A DNA stretch of 30,104 nt. Source: Phoronis australis. Taxonomy: Eukaryota > Phoronida > Phoronidae. Positions 1 through 10,700 of this stretch are shown piece after piece. Positions within the stretch are counted from its first letter, which is position 1; every line of letters starts with the position of its first letter. The position numbers and the translations under genes were made by a program. The stretch covers positions 1-30,104 of the forward strand of contig NMRA01000655.1 of assembly GCA_002633005.1 (NCBI GenBank). The letters are read 5' to 3'. A model generated the notes under the pieces. That model saw only the letters and a program-made list of their open reading frames with translations. It had not been told where the DNA came from and made no database searches.

Positions 1-768
1 CACTATTAGTTCAGGGGTCTTGAATTCGATCCAACCTCAAGTTCTGGATCAGAATGGGCGACGTGTTGCAAGTCTCCTGGTTTTTACTAAAAAATTTATA
101 TGTTCAACCGTTTTCTTTCCCATAACCATTGCTTGTAATTTTTGCCGACAATAATAAATAACAAATGTATTTTAATCTATTCAACTTTCCTTTTTATCGA
201 TACTACAACTTCAAAACAAAGCAACCGAAAGTCTATCCGTCAGCTCGACACTGGCGGTCATTCAAAACACATAAAAACACAACGCTGTACATGACACCAC
301 GGCTACACTGGTATACCACTAGGACATTTAAACAAATTTTCAGTAGTTTTCGATCTGCTACAAACTCACGTTCTGCCAAAAATGAGTGCTTAATGAAACA
401 CCAATAGAGAATTTTACACTCGTCTCAGGTTTATGACATGGGCAATTCTCTTGGAAATTTCAACAAAATCACATGAAACGTCAAAACGACCAGTCCTCTT
501 TGCCGAAAAATTCGATGTGTCTAAAATTTTCAACCACATGACGCAGCTACAGTGTATTGTAAAAACAGGCTTGCGCAACATGAACTGATTCAGTTACATT
601 TTGTTCACATTTCTATTTTAAGCTTGAGCAGTTTTAAATTGCATTCAAGTTTTGTAACAAATATTCAAGTTAGAATCTAGTAAATAGTCTTTGAAGTTGT
701 AATATTGAAACTTGAAAAAATGTTTAAAAATCACAGTAAGCAAGGCTTTCCCGCGCGCGAGTAGTAAA
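1..768. other. AT-rich sequence, no gene seen
   Basis: Both strands were read. Only short open frames without splice context or recognisable protein motifs are present. A run of alternating CG occurs at about 751-760. Nothing is assigned here. Confidence 0.5.
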
Positions 769-1061
769 TTAACCTTGAGGCAGAACAACCAGGCTGTCAC
801 CACGTTTCTTGATTTGGGTTTTGTCTCCGTTTGAATAAACTTGGATATGGGATTCGCCGCCAAAGATGGGACCGTGTAAGAAGTTCTTTGCATGTCCTTC
901 TCCCTGAGAGTACGTCGTACGTTTAGTTGAAATTAGTTGTACCGACTCATCCCAAGTTATCTCAAACTTAACTGCTTACCACCATTACCGCTGTTGTCCT
1001 TCAACATAATGTAGTTTAGATGACAGGTGCTTGCCCCACTTTCAACGATCATCTCAAATGG
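769..1061 (-). CDS. unidentified C-terminal coding remnant with one frame break
   Basis: I do not recognise the protein. On the minus strand one frame runs from an ATG at 1052 down to 972 (27 codons, beginning MIVESGASTC and ending GNGGKQ). After two bases (971-970) a second frame continues from 969 to a TAA at 769-771, starting KFEITWDESV, passing through GEGHAKNFLHGPIFGGES and ending DSLVVLPQG. Both pieces read like ordinary soluble protein, and the second has mixed polar composition without low complexity, so I think they were one reading frame broken by a single indel. A GTAAGCAG at the junction contains both splice dinucleotides but is too short to be an intron. The segment lies beyond the 3' end of the TIE-like gene on the same strand, so it is either the end of another gene or an old fragment. 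No start context or signal peptide is visible. Confidence 0.35.
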
Positions 1062-2029
1062 TCAAACCAACTAATTCAATCAATTGTAACAACATGTAAA
1101 ATTTAACTATAATTGCAATTGTGGTGCTGTCTGTTGTCAAATGTGAACAGCTGTCTGTTGTCAAATGTCAAGTGATTACTTGAATCTACTCCGACTAATC
1201 CTTATCATAGGGCAGTCTTGGTGCTTTTTTAAATTTATAAAAAATAAACTTTTCTGCATGAACCATCTGAAGTATTACTATCATTGTTAGAAGAAAGACC
1301 TGCGTGTGAGTGACCGTTGGGCATAGTGCTCAAACGTTTGTTCACCAATGAAGCCTAAATATTGATAAAAGCATGAAAAAGCGCAGACGGGAATTATTTA
1401 AAAGGAAATCGAAACCAAAGTCAGTCAATAGACCAAGTATAGCCAATTCCCAAAAAATATCAGAGACTGTCAAAACACATCAACACAGTGTGTCAAGTCT
1501 TCTTTTACGAACTGAGTTTGTGGAACACTCGCTCTTCTGTCACAACATAAGTTTGTGGAAAATTCGCCAACTCGTTATATAGTGAATTAATGCTAGAACG
1601 GTTATTTCAGTGTTTTGTGAACTATAAAATGTAAGGGGTTTGGATTTATACTCTGCACTGCTTTGTGATTTGCCCATGTAATATCAAGAATTACATACTC
1701 GGTGTTAGTAACCAGTGGTGTCGTAACACATTCGAGGTCATGGAACCAAACAACTCCTTACTCAAATTAAAAAAGTGGTCTGAGCTTCGAAAGTTCATTA
1801 TTGCTCGATACCATTATTGCTTCATGAATTTACACGCATGGACAGGACAACCTATTCAGCACAACCTTAGTTAATGACACGCCATTCCTTTCCGAATCTA
1901 AATGCAGCAATTCTAGTATGATTAAGGAACGGTTTAAGGCCACTTATATGTTGATGGACATCATGTATTTATCAAAACATGCATTTTTAAAAAATGAAAA
2001 CGCAAAATATCGCTTTGGCAGAGCAACCT
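1062..2029. other. non-coding stretch, no gene seen
   Basis: No supported exon was found. The short plus-strand frames at 1373-1582 and 1665-1874 have no splice signals and no family resemblance. The only structure noted is the 18-bp direct repeat listed separately. Confidence 0.4.
1127..1168 (+). repeat. perfect 18-bp direct repeat, period 24
   Basis: CTGTCTGTTGTCAAATGT occurs at 1127-1144 and again at 1151-1168, separated by six bases. Two copies only. Confidence 0.8.
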
Positions 2030-2432
2030 GGGCCCGGTCTCCAATCTTTTTACTCGAAATGTAACTCGAAATTAGGTTTGACACTTTCTACTCTACTTTT
2101 GGGCGAACTCAAGATAAGTGTCTATTATTCTATGCTCGAGTACACAATAACTTACGTAGATAATTTATTGCCCTTAGTTCAAAGTTTGTAAACCCAATAT
2201 TAAAGCAATAATTTCGAGTTTGAACTCGAAATTTTCAGTTTTTACTCGAGTTTGTATCACGAAAATATGGGTCTTCAAGGGCAAACTTGAACTAGAAATT
2301 CCTATGCATAAACTATAATGTATTCGAGCGCAGTCTGATAACCAATTACCTTATGTTCGCACAAAAGGAGCACAGAAATTGCCAAAAATAGTTTCGAGTT
2401 CGTTTCGAGTACAAAGATTAGAGACCGGGCCC
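2030..2432. mobile_element. non-autonomous inverted-repeat transposon (MITE-like)
   Basis: The segment begins GGGCCCGGTCTCCAATCTTT and ends with the reverse complement of nearly the same sequence (AAAGATTAGAGACCGGGCCC). Similarity between the ends runs about 35-40 bases, through ACTCGAAA-type motifs. The 403-bp interior is AT-rich, carries many TCGAGTT / AACTCGA words and has no coding frame, as expected of a MITE mobilised in trans. The outermost six bases, GGGCCC, are themselves palindromic. I could not find a convincing target-site duplication (left flank GAGCAACCT, right flank TGATGTTTG), so the superfamily is open; a hAT-type origin is one guess. Confidence 0.8.
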
Positions 2433-3820
2433 TGATGTTTGTACTAAGCTACAGTAGATTTAACATTACACAAAGCAACATTCACCGTTCATCCCATTCA
2501 GCCGCATTGAATTTTGGACTAGTAGTTACTCCCTGTAGTCGGTGAGCCAGATCTCATAGCTTTTGTGCTCGTGAGTACTTTGGGGGGAGCAACCTAGTTT
2601 TTTCTATATAGCTAAATAGTACACCTATAAATCAAATTCCAAAAAGTTCCCACGTCTACACTTGCACATTTTTTTAAACAAACGTGTTTTTGTTGAAAAA
2701 TTAGAACCCGAATCGAGATGGTGTCACTTGATTTCCTGTGGAAGGTATTAAATAACGATTGATCGAAATTCCACAATAACCTGTTTACGCGTGGCTGAAA
2801 AACATGGTTTAACAACTGAAACAACCCACAAAACCTTGATACAAAAATCGGTAATTACCTCAAGGATGTGATCGAGAAGTTCATATTCGCCATCATATTA
2901 AAACTATTAGGAGTTTCTTGATTGTTATAGCTACTGATTTTCAGTTACGTGAGTAGGGTATTGATAATTTCAACAAATGATGACTTTAGATATTGCTAAA
3001 TGCAGAAATAAAGGAATATGAGATAAGTTTAAGCGACCTAATCGAGACTGCCCGAACGCGTCTGATGACTGATGGGCAGAACAGAGGGGACTGTTCAAAA
3101 ACTATCTCCTCCCCCCTCGACCCACGATCCCCACGACCCTCGACCCCACAACCCACAGCAATAGAGGTATTTTTGCTCCTTTTCATATTTCATAATCTTA
3201 TTACGTAGCTGTGTGTCTTTCCAATGAAACATATTTACACGCGAGTCTGATCAGGCTCAGGTCTGGTGATTAAAAACTGGAAGTGGCGTGAGAGGGTGAT
3301 CTGAAATAACAAATTGTGAGTGCGCTATGCTGTCACAGAAATAGTTCCATGAGCGGCTGTCAATGGCCTATACTCTGACACACCGCTACCTAAACTGAAA
3401 AGAGGACCTGTAGAAACATGATGAACGACAAACGGTATTCCATAATTAGTCGTCGATGGGCATGTTTGATAGGTGGTTTATCACTCATATCGCCACCACT
3501 TGCTCACGCTTTCTATACACTGTATTTGTCTGGGCTTACCAATGTGATCAGTGTTTTCTTGATTTTGTTTAATTCGACCACTGCCTGTTTTTCTTAATTG
3601 CAACCATTCAGGTCAAAAGTGGTCACCTTACAGTAAACTGAAAGGGGTTTCCAGATATCAACCAATGGTAATGACTGAATGTTATGACGTCGGTGTCGTT
3701 ACTTTAACCAACGAGATCCCATGTTAAACAACATTCCACGGCAGCACTGGAAGAGTGTACCAATGGCCCAGTTCTACTAAACTTAGGGAGACAGTGAATG
3801 CACATAATTTTACATTTTAA
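2433..3820. other. non-coding stretch, no gene seen
   Basis: No exon with splice signals was found. A short C-rich, CGACCC-repetitive tract lies at about 3105-3165, and its complement is echoed by a G-rich tract at about 4190-4275. The overlapping open frames at 2986-3208 are a by-product of this tract. Confidence 0.4.
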
Positions 3821-3826
3821 TTTATT
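3821..3826 (-). terminator. candidate poly(A) signal (AATAAA) for the TIE-like gene
   Basis: On the minus strand this reads AATAAA, about 755 bases past the stop codon at 4582-4584. The distance would make a moderate 3' UTR. No other AATAAA was noticed closer to the stop, but the hexamer is common in AT-rich DNA. Confidence 0.3.
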
Positions 3827-3903
3827 ATTTGCTTTCTACTATGTACTCGTTTACAATATACTCCATATAACATTGAAATACTTGTAACAAATACCTTGTT
3901 TTT

Positions 3904-4149
3904 TCAAACTGCATTTAATGATGAGATTACAGTTTTGTCGGTTCCTTCCACTTTACGGTTGAATCTGACATTCACTGAAGAGTAGCTGAGACGTATACTT
4001 TCTGCCAGGGACGACATCTGTAACGTTGGGAGGTCTTTGATTTGATTTGGGCGCGTTTTTGTTCTGCTTTCGCCTTTTAAAATTGCCGAGTCGACTCTCT
4101 TAATTGCAAAAAGTAGGGAAACGTCAGCCGAGCTCACGGCCCAACTCAC
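3904..4149 (-). CDS. doubtful open frame, possibly within the TIE-like 3' UTR
   Basis: An 81-codon minus-strand frame ends at a stop on 3904-3906. A possible acceptor (TTTTTGCAATTAAG) lies inside it. The peptide is Ser-, Lys- and Arg-rich, with RVDSAILKGESRTKTRP early and SLNAV at the end. No domain is recognised. It sits between the TIE-like stop codon and the candidate poly(A) signal, so it may be untranslated sequence that happens to be open. Confidence 0.15.
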   Translation of the reverse strand: MSWAVSSADVSLLFAIKRVDSAILKGESRTKTRPNQIKDLPTLQMSSLAESIRLSYSSVNVRFNRKVEGTDKTVISSLNAV

Positions 4150-4581
4150 TCGTCCTGCAGGTCAGCGCTTAATCTATGTCCAGAGCTAGTCGAGGTTGTG
4201 TGGACTGGGTCGAGGAGGTTGTAGATCGTGAGACCAGGCAGCCTTGGGTCGTGAGGGTCGCGGGGTGTGGGGTCAATTGGCTGTACTTCCTCCATGTCCG
4301 ATACCGTTTACAAACATGCATATTTTATAGACAAAGAACACATGTTTACATATTATATACAGTTGTAAATAGAGCAACATAATTTCTGGTATTACAGACT
4401 TTTTTAAACAGAAGCAGAAATCGGCTGGGAATGAATTACCAATGCCAGTAGATGACACTGGACTAAAACAACAAGAAATAGTGCAGCATAGGAAGTGTAG
4501 AAATGTAGAATTCAGTGTATCTATCGTATACAATTTAAAAAATGGATTAGTCTTCCACGGTTCTTCTTTGCTGTATTTAGA

Positions 4582-4753
4582 CTACTGGTTGTCCTTCACT
4601 GTGTCGATGGTTTCGTATAAGAAATCGTTTCCACACGTCACAGAAATATATGTCTTCCTCTGAAGTAACATATCTTCTAACATGGCTACCCGGATATTGA
4701 ACGACGGCCGCTGAGAGGGGGCTTTGCTCCAGCATGATGTCATCAAACCGTAT
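4582..4753 (-). CDS. TEK: TIE-like exon: kinase C-lobe end and C-terminal tail
   Basis: This is the last coding exon. It begins after a CTCTCCATAG acceptor with one base completing an Ile codon, then reads [18 protein letters not shown], the final kinase helices with the conserved CW and RP. It continues through [15 protein letters not shown] to a tail containing FLYETID and stops at TAG (4582-4584). The RKTY tyrosine aligns with the tail tyrosine of vertebrate TEK, but the +2 residue is Ser, so a Grb2-type YxN motif is absent. Confidence 0.92.
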
Positions 4754-7700
4754 CTATGGAGAGTGACAAAAAGAAGTTTATATAAGTAACGCCAATTAGA
4801 GTGATCCACGCAGCCCTAACTTCTCTTTATTTCGTAGGGTCATCGTCAAAGTTTTAAATTAAAACTCTAAAGACTGTTGCTCGGACGTGCAAGGCACTCA
4901 TGTAAGTCATATCTAAACTGGTCCTATGGATTGCGTGCACTGACCACATTAAAATCGCATAGCAGAAGACTCAGACTCACGACGTGTTTTATATCCCACA
5001 ATGCTCAAGCACTATCCTAGTCAAGGTGTAACTTCCTGTGCCACAGGAAGCATCTACTTACATGTCATCACTGCAGTTACAAGGCTGAGACATCCTGTAG
5101 TTGGTCTTGAGCATAACCAAGAGGTCACTGCTGCAAATTCCACTGTAAGGCGTTCCTCCTGAAACACACGTTAATGCGGCACTCATATTGCAAGTTTTTA
5201 GATTATATCTACAGAGTACATGTATATCACAGGTTACTTAATTTTTTTTTAATTTGCACAACCATGAATCACAAAGTAACTTCATACATGTAGACGTACG
5301 CAAAGAAATCAGTTGTGTGGCTAGTTTATCAATTAAATGATACAATGTATGGTAGTATTTTTGGTGGATGACACTAATAGTTATACAGAATATAGGCAAA
5401 TCCATGGTGCATGAAAAATGCCAACCACGTTTAACTGACAACAAAAACACTAAAAAGAAATTATGGTGTTAAGATGCTGCAAATGTTTCTATATGAAAAT
5501 ATTTGGAAAGCTTACCTAATGTCACGATCTCCCACAGCAGAATTCCAAAGGACCACCTGAAAATGTACTCGTCTCTGTATAAACATGGCATAGTTAGAAA
5601 TACAAACAACACACAAATTCTCCAATCCTTCAAACAGATATTTGTGATTTTGAGGCCAAAACGACGGTCTTCTGAAACACCGAAAGGTTTCTGTGAATAA
5701 CTTTAAAATCATTGGATACGGGACTCAATAAAGTCCCCGGATATAACCAATTAAAAACGGCGTACACGTCACTTTTTGTGCTGTAAGTCTGGTTGAAGAG
5801 CGACTCAGGTGCCATCCACCGTATCGGAACTCTTGTCTGGGTTTGTTTCACGTAGATGTCTTCATTTCTGCTGAGCCCAAAGTCAGATATCTTCGCAGTC
5901 AAGTCTTCGCTGACCAAGATGTTTCTTGCAGCAAGGTCACGGTGAATTATCTGCAACAGCAATATTTCATAAAAAATGGTTCGTGTTTGCATAAAGAAAA
6001 AGATACACAATCAAAAAATAAAACTCTCAATAGTACCGACACCGTTCAGAACAACGAATGCATGAACTTCATTCAACTTTTAAATAGCATTTCGTTTACT
6101 TAGACACATCACTGTAACTTTGATTAAGCCATGGTTTCAAAGCTACAAAATAAGACCCAGAATTCCCTTACCACGATAGGACAATTATTTCGCTGCCACT
6201 ATGAGCATCGACACATATAGGAATTTAAAGATACATGCATAACCAAAATCATCTACATTTTTAAAATCAAACTGACTGGTCACATCTCATTCAGAACAAA
6301 TTGTTTAAACCAATACAATCATGTTAATGTAGTACCTATTACATACCGAGTATAACGGATAATTTTCTAATTCACGGGTGCTGGCCTTAAATCTCGTTAA
6401 GTCAAAATATTCTTGGATTTACATGCATCCAGATTTCTGTCGTTTTTCTTCAGTAACATACAGTATAATGCTCAAACTACAATCAAGCCACATTCCTGAT
6501 TATCTACCTTAAAAGCAGCAAGATGCTTCATTCCCCGGGAAACATCTAACGCCATCTGCAGCAACTGTTTCTCACTAAAACTTGTCGTTGTGCCAACATT
6601 GGCATATTCAGAGTCCTTGCGACTGTTTCTGAGAAGTATCCGTAGGTTCCCGTTCGCAGCATATTCCGTAGCCACATACAGAACATCTGTAACCATAACC
6701 ATTGAAACGAAAATTTCATTTTTTTTTGGAGTAGTAACGTAAACCGGAGTTTACGTTGTACAGGGTGCGTTTTGGGGGAGTGTCTAGAACCAGTTTATCT
6801 AAATATTCAACTTAATTTTCTACTCTGTACCTATAAAAATGATTCCATATAAAAACCATATGAAAATGAAAAATCACTATATACTCAAAAATTCATACAG
6901 AGCAAATATCTTGTGCATGTGATGGGATGCTGGCCCAAAGTACACTGATGCAACATTTGCACACAATGACCTCTGGTTACCGCGATGTGACCTATTTGGC
7001 TATAAAAGCATATTTTTGCATTATTTTATGTCAGTAAAACTGTAATTTTTGAACAGCAGCACTGGTGAAAAAGTTAGACATTGATGGTCACAAAGACTCA
7101 TGTGGAGGTTAGTAAGAAAATGAAATTTGCAACTCATAGGTTCATTTAAATTTCCAGCAGGGGAGAAAAATCCGGGACCACTTTTCAGGCCAGTCACAAG
7201 TGGCAAGTTGTTGGGTTACCTGCATGCTATATCGGAATATATTTGAAGTTGAAGTTCTCTGCGTAGACACTTTATATAGTTATAACTTTGATAACTGTTT
7301 TCCAAAAAACTTGTCTCTTATATAATTAGTGCTAAACGTGGCCCTCGAATTTGGGCATTTTTGTGATGTGACCTTACTCTGACTGACAAGAAATTTGAGG
7401 CTACTCTTAGTTCAGAGATAGCACCTAAAATATATGATCTAATGTTAACAATACAATAACACAAAAAGTTTCACTTTTGAGTCCCAAATTTTCTGAAACA
7501 CTCCATTCTTTGTTTAACTTTACCAATAGCACTTTAGGGTTCAAGATTACATGCACTTCCTGTCACTGCAAAGAATATGTAGGAACTTTCTTCTTGTACA
7601 TTTGGTCAATTTTCGTTACAAAAATGTGATCGCGGATGAAATATGGCCTTCATTGGCTGTGTTAAAGACGTCAAAAGTCATCTGACGTGGTGCAAAGTGC

Positions 7701-10700
7701 CACAGAAGTTTGAAAGTATATTGGAATTACAATTGATTCTTGCCAGAGCTCGAGTGTTCGATGCTGTGAGAGAGGAGGCTGGACTTGAAAACCAATGGAA
7801 ATGCGCCGTTATATGTTTTACATATCGACATGAAATTGGACTTGGATTTAGACAAAAATTGACGTGCTGTTATCCAGAACACACAACTAGATTGAAACGG
7901 AAGATTGAATGGGGCGTTGACTTTCGCATGTCGAAATGGATTTTTCGCCAGTTTCGTTTCTTAGTTCCTGTTAGTGCAATTGCTAAAAAGTTACTTCATA
8001 TTTATCACAGCCGTTGGCCTGGGTCATCAGGCCATGACGTCAGTTCAGAACATCGTATTAGCTTTCGCTGACCACTTTCGACTTACTGACTGCCCCGTTG
8101 AACAAACCTGACAGGCCTATCCGGTTAGCGGGTTAGGATGGCATGCATGATTGGTTCTAAAGGTATTGAAACTTCTGAGATTTTAAAAGGAGTGATTATC
8201 TAGTTTTGCGAAATGTCTATCTTAGACATGTGTACTGAGCAAAACTTTGTGTTTCAGTAGCCATTCTGTTTTCAAACAAAATGCAGTTTCTGAAGTGCTG
8301 TGTGGAAATGCATCATACACTAAACCTAGCACATTTGTACCTTCGAGAAACTGTGGTTTTGAGTCCGCCGCATGAACGGAATTTACAAATTGTGAAACTT
8401 TTAGCTGGTAAGTCGCAAAAACACCAAATTGCTTAAATACTGAAAGCCGGTACCTTAGATATAACTGAAAGTATTATGTTTTCAATCGGAAATATCCGTA
8501 CCTGTTATTTTTCTAAGATTGCAAATTCCATTGGCGCATTGCCACCAGGCTCGGCCGCTTTTGTGTAGTACAAGAAGCATTGCGTGACCGTTTTTATGTC
8601 CAATAACACGACACTTCTGGTCGTATTCACGGTCCTCTTTTCACTTGTGATCTCGAAGATCTTAATTAGTTTTAGTATGAACTTTGCTAACAGTTTGAAA
8701 GGACTTTTTCAAGCGCATATACAGGGTCTTGTCCAGGAGGTTTGAAAATGTACCAGCATGCACTGCAGGCAGTGCGTGGGATTCTTAGTCCATTACTGTG
8801 TTCGAAAACTGACCAAGCAAAGGGTAATGGGCACCCTTAATAAAAATAAAACCTGCTTCTCTGAAATGATGATGAGGATTGTATTATTAACTCATCAGTA
8901 CATTAAAATGGACTTTTTTGAGTTCTCAAATCTTATAAAAGATTTTTATTTTTGCACCAAGTAAAAAATTGATTGCACAAAAACTATGAAAGAGACAAGA
9001 TTTTTATCTTGCATTGGACTGAACAAAGACAGCAGTAACAGATGGAAGTTAACTCATGTTACAAAAGAATTCGATAAAGATTTGGGATAGCGATAAAAAT
9101 GCGTAAAAATGGCCTTAATAATAAGCAGTGAAATGACATTTTGTAGGCTAAAATGGGAGCACTTAAAAATCAATAAATCTATCCAAACTAATTTTTCTTT
9201 TATGTTATTCTTTCTTCTTTCTGCTATATTGTTATTTTTTCTATAATGTGAAGCAATGATGTGTTGTTGCTGATAAAATGTCACCTACTTCCCAGTACTA
9301 TTATTTGCTATTTTTCAGAAAAAGTACAAAGTGGTCGTAAAAAGGGTTAACGAAACTCAGAAACTCTTAAAAACCAGGCTCAGGTTTCTTTTGACAAGGC
9401 CAGCTGATGTGCGGTGATTTTGCATACATAGCCCAACGTCTGGTTTTTACATAGAATTGCTCTTAATTCCTCAGATCTTTACCAAGTTTAATTGTGTAGC
9501 ATTATCTTTGTGTTGGGGGTTTGTACTTAAGGTGTCAGTCAGAATACGTTTACATTTCCAGGGCTCTGTGGGAGGGAAATTTTGTTACTCTGCGCGGGTT
9601 TTTGATCTTGAATAAATCCTATGTTACCTCAACTTCACCAATTGTTTGTTGGAACATGTATGCCAAGACTGCCTATACGGACCACGATGGAATTAAATAT
9701 TTTACTTCTATTTTATCCGTGTCATGCTTTAGAATTCATATTTTTTCTTGTGTTTTTATGTTTTTGTGCTTTTGTGACTCTAATCAATTTTTACCCAATT
9801 AACTGATATTTATGCGAGCGCACAGCCTAAAAATAGGGGCCTCGAATTTCTTATAATCGTTATAGTAAGATTCAAGGGGCACGTGCAGAGGTTTGAAATG
9901 GCATTCGCACAATTTTGACAGTTCTTGCCTTTTTAGTGGATTTTGTCTAGTTTTCTACTTTTTTCAGTGTTTTTGTATCTCTGAGGCGGATTTTTTTGCT
10001 CACTTCACCAAACCGGGGGCTAGCTTGAAGCCCCCAGGTATTGAGCGAGTTCAACACATTACCTTCATATTCACAAGCTCCTATCAAGGATATGACGTTT
10101 GCGTGACTTCCCACTTGGCTAAGGATATTAAGCTCCCCGATAAAGTCGGTCTTGTCTTTGTCTGTGGCGCAAGCTAAAACGTTGTACAGACTAAAATGGA
10201 TTAGACAACAACATGTAGCTATTCGGGAGCATGCAACCAAACACAGTGCGAGCACCGACAATGGTCTGCCCATTCCATGTCTCTACAAAAAACAGTATAA
10301 ATTTCTTGGTAACCATGGAGTTGCATTTACAGGAGTTAATGTGTATTGCATATCCAGAATCACGACCTGAGCGAATCTAACATTGGACAGACAATGCGCT
10401 ATAACAAGTGACCGATCAGGAAATCGCCATACCCTGAACACAGTATGGACCTGTACCTGGATATACTTACCGTTTAATCGTTTTAATGCCACCTTGGTAA
10501 TAGCGCCATCTTTGGCAATGGTAGCGGAAAGCACATCGCCAAAACTCCCTTTACCGACGACGTCACCGAAGACGATTGAATTAAGTGGTATCGTCCAATA
10601 TGATGGCTCAATCTTCTCATACACTTTGGAAGTCCGTCCGTCGTTAGCCACAGTCTCGTATGCGATAGTGGCTTCGTTGTCATCCTGGAACAAGTTCGAA

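Larger units (their letters stand above)
6687..10062. other. 3.4-kb kinase intron; contents listed separately
   Basis: This is the largest intron of the kinase part. Apart from the two plus-strand open segments at 7643-8071 and 8258-8407 it holds AT-rich sequence with no further supported exon. Frames at 8758-8964 and 9521-9802 have neither motifs nor splice context. Confidence 0.6.

Noticed and set aside
165-407. 80-codon plus-strand open frame
   Set aside because: No splice signals, no domain, aromatic-rich AT-driven composition.
1373-1582. Plus-strand frame starting with a run of basic residues
   Set aside because: It looks like a nuclear signal but is A-rich translation of AT-rich DNA, without context.
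9947-10060. Extension of the minus-strand frame past the helix C exon
   Set aside because: A donor (GAAG/GTAATG) ends the exon at 10063, and the next exon continues the kinase; the extension is intron.
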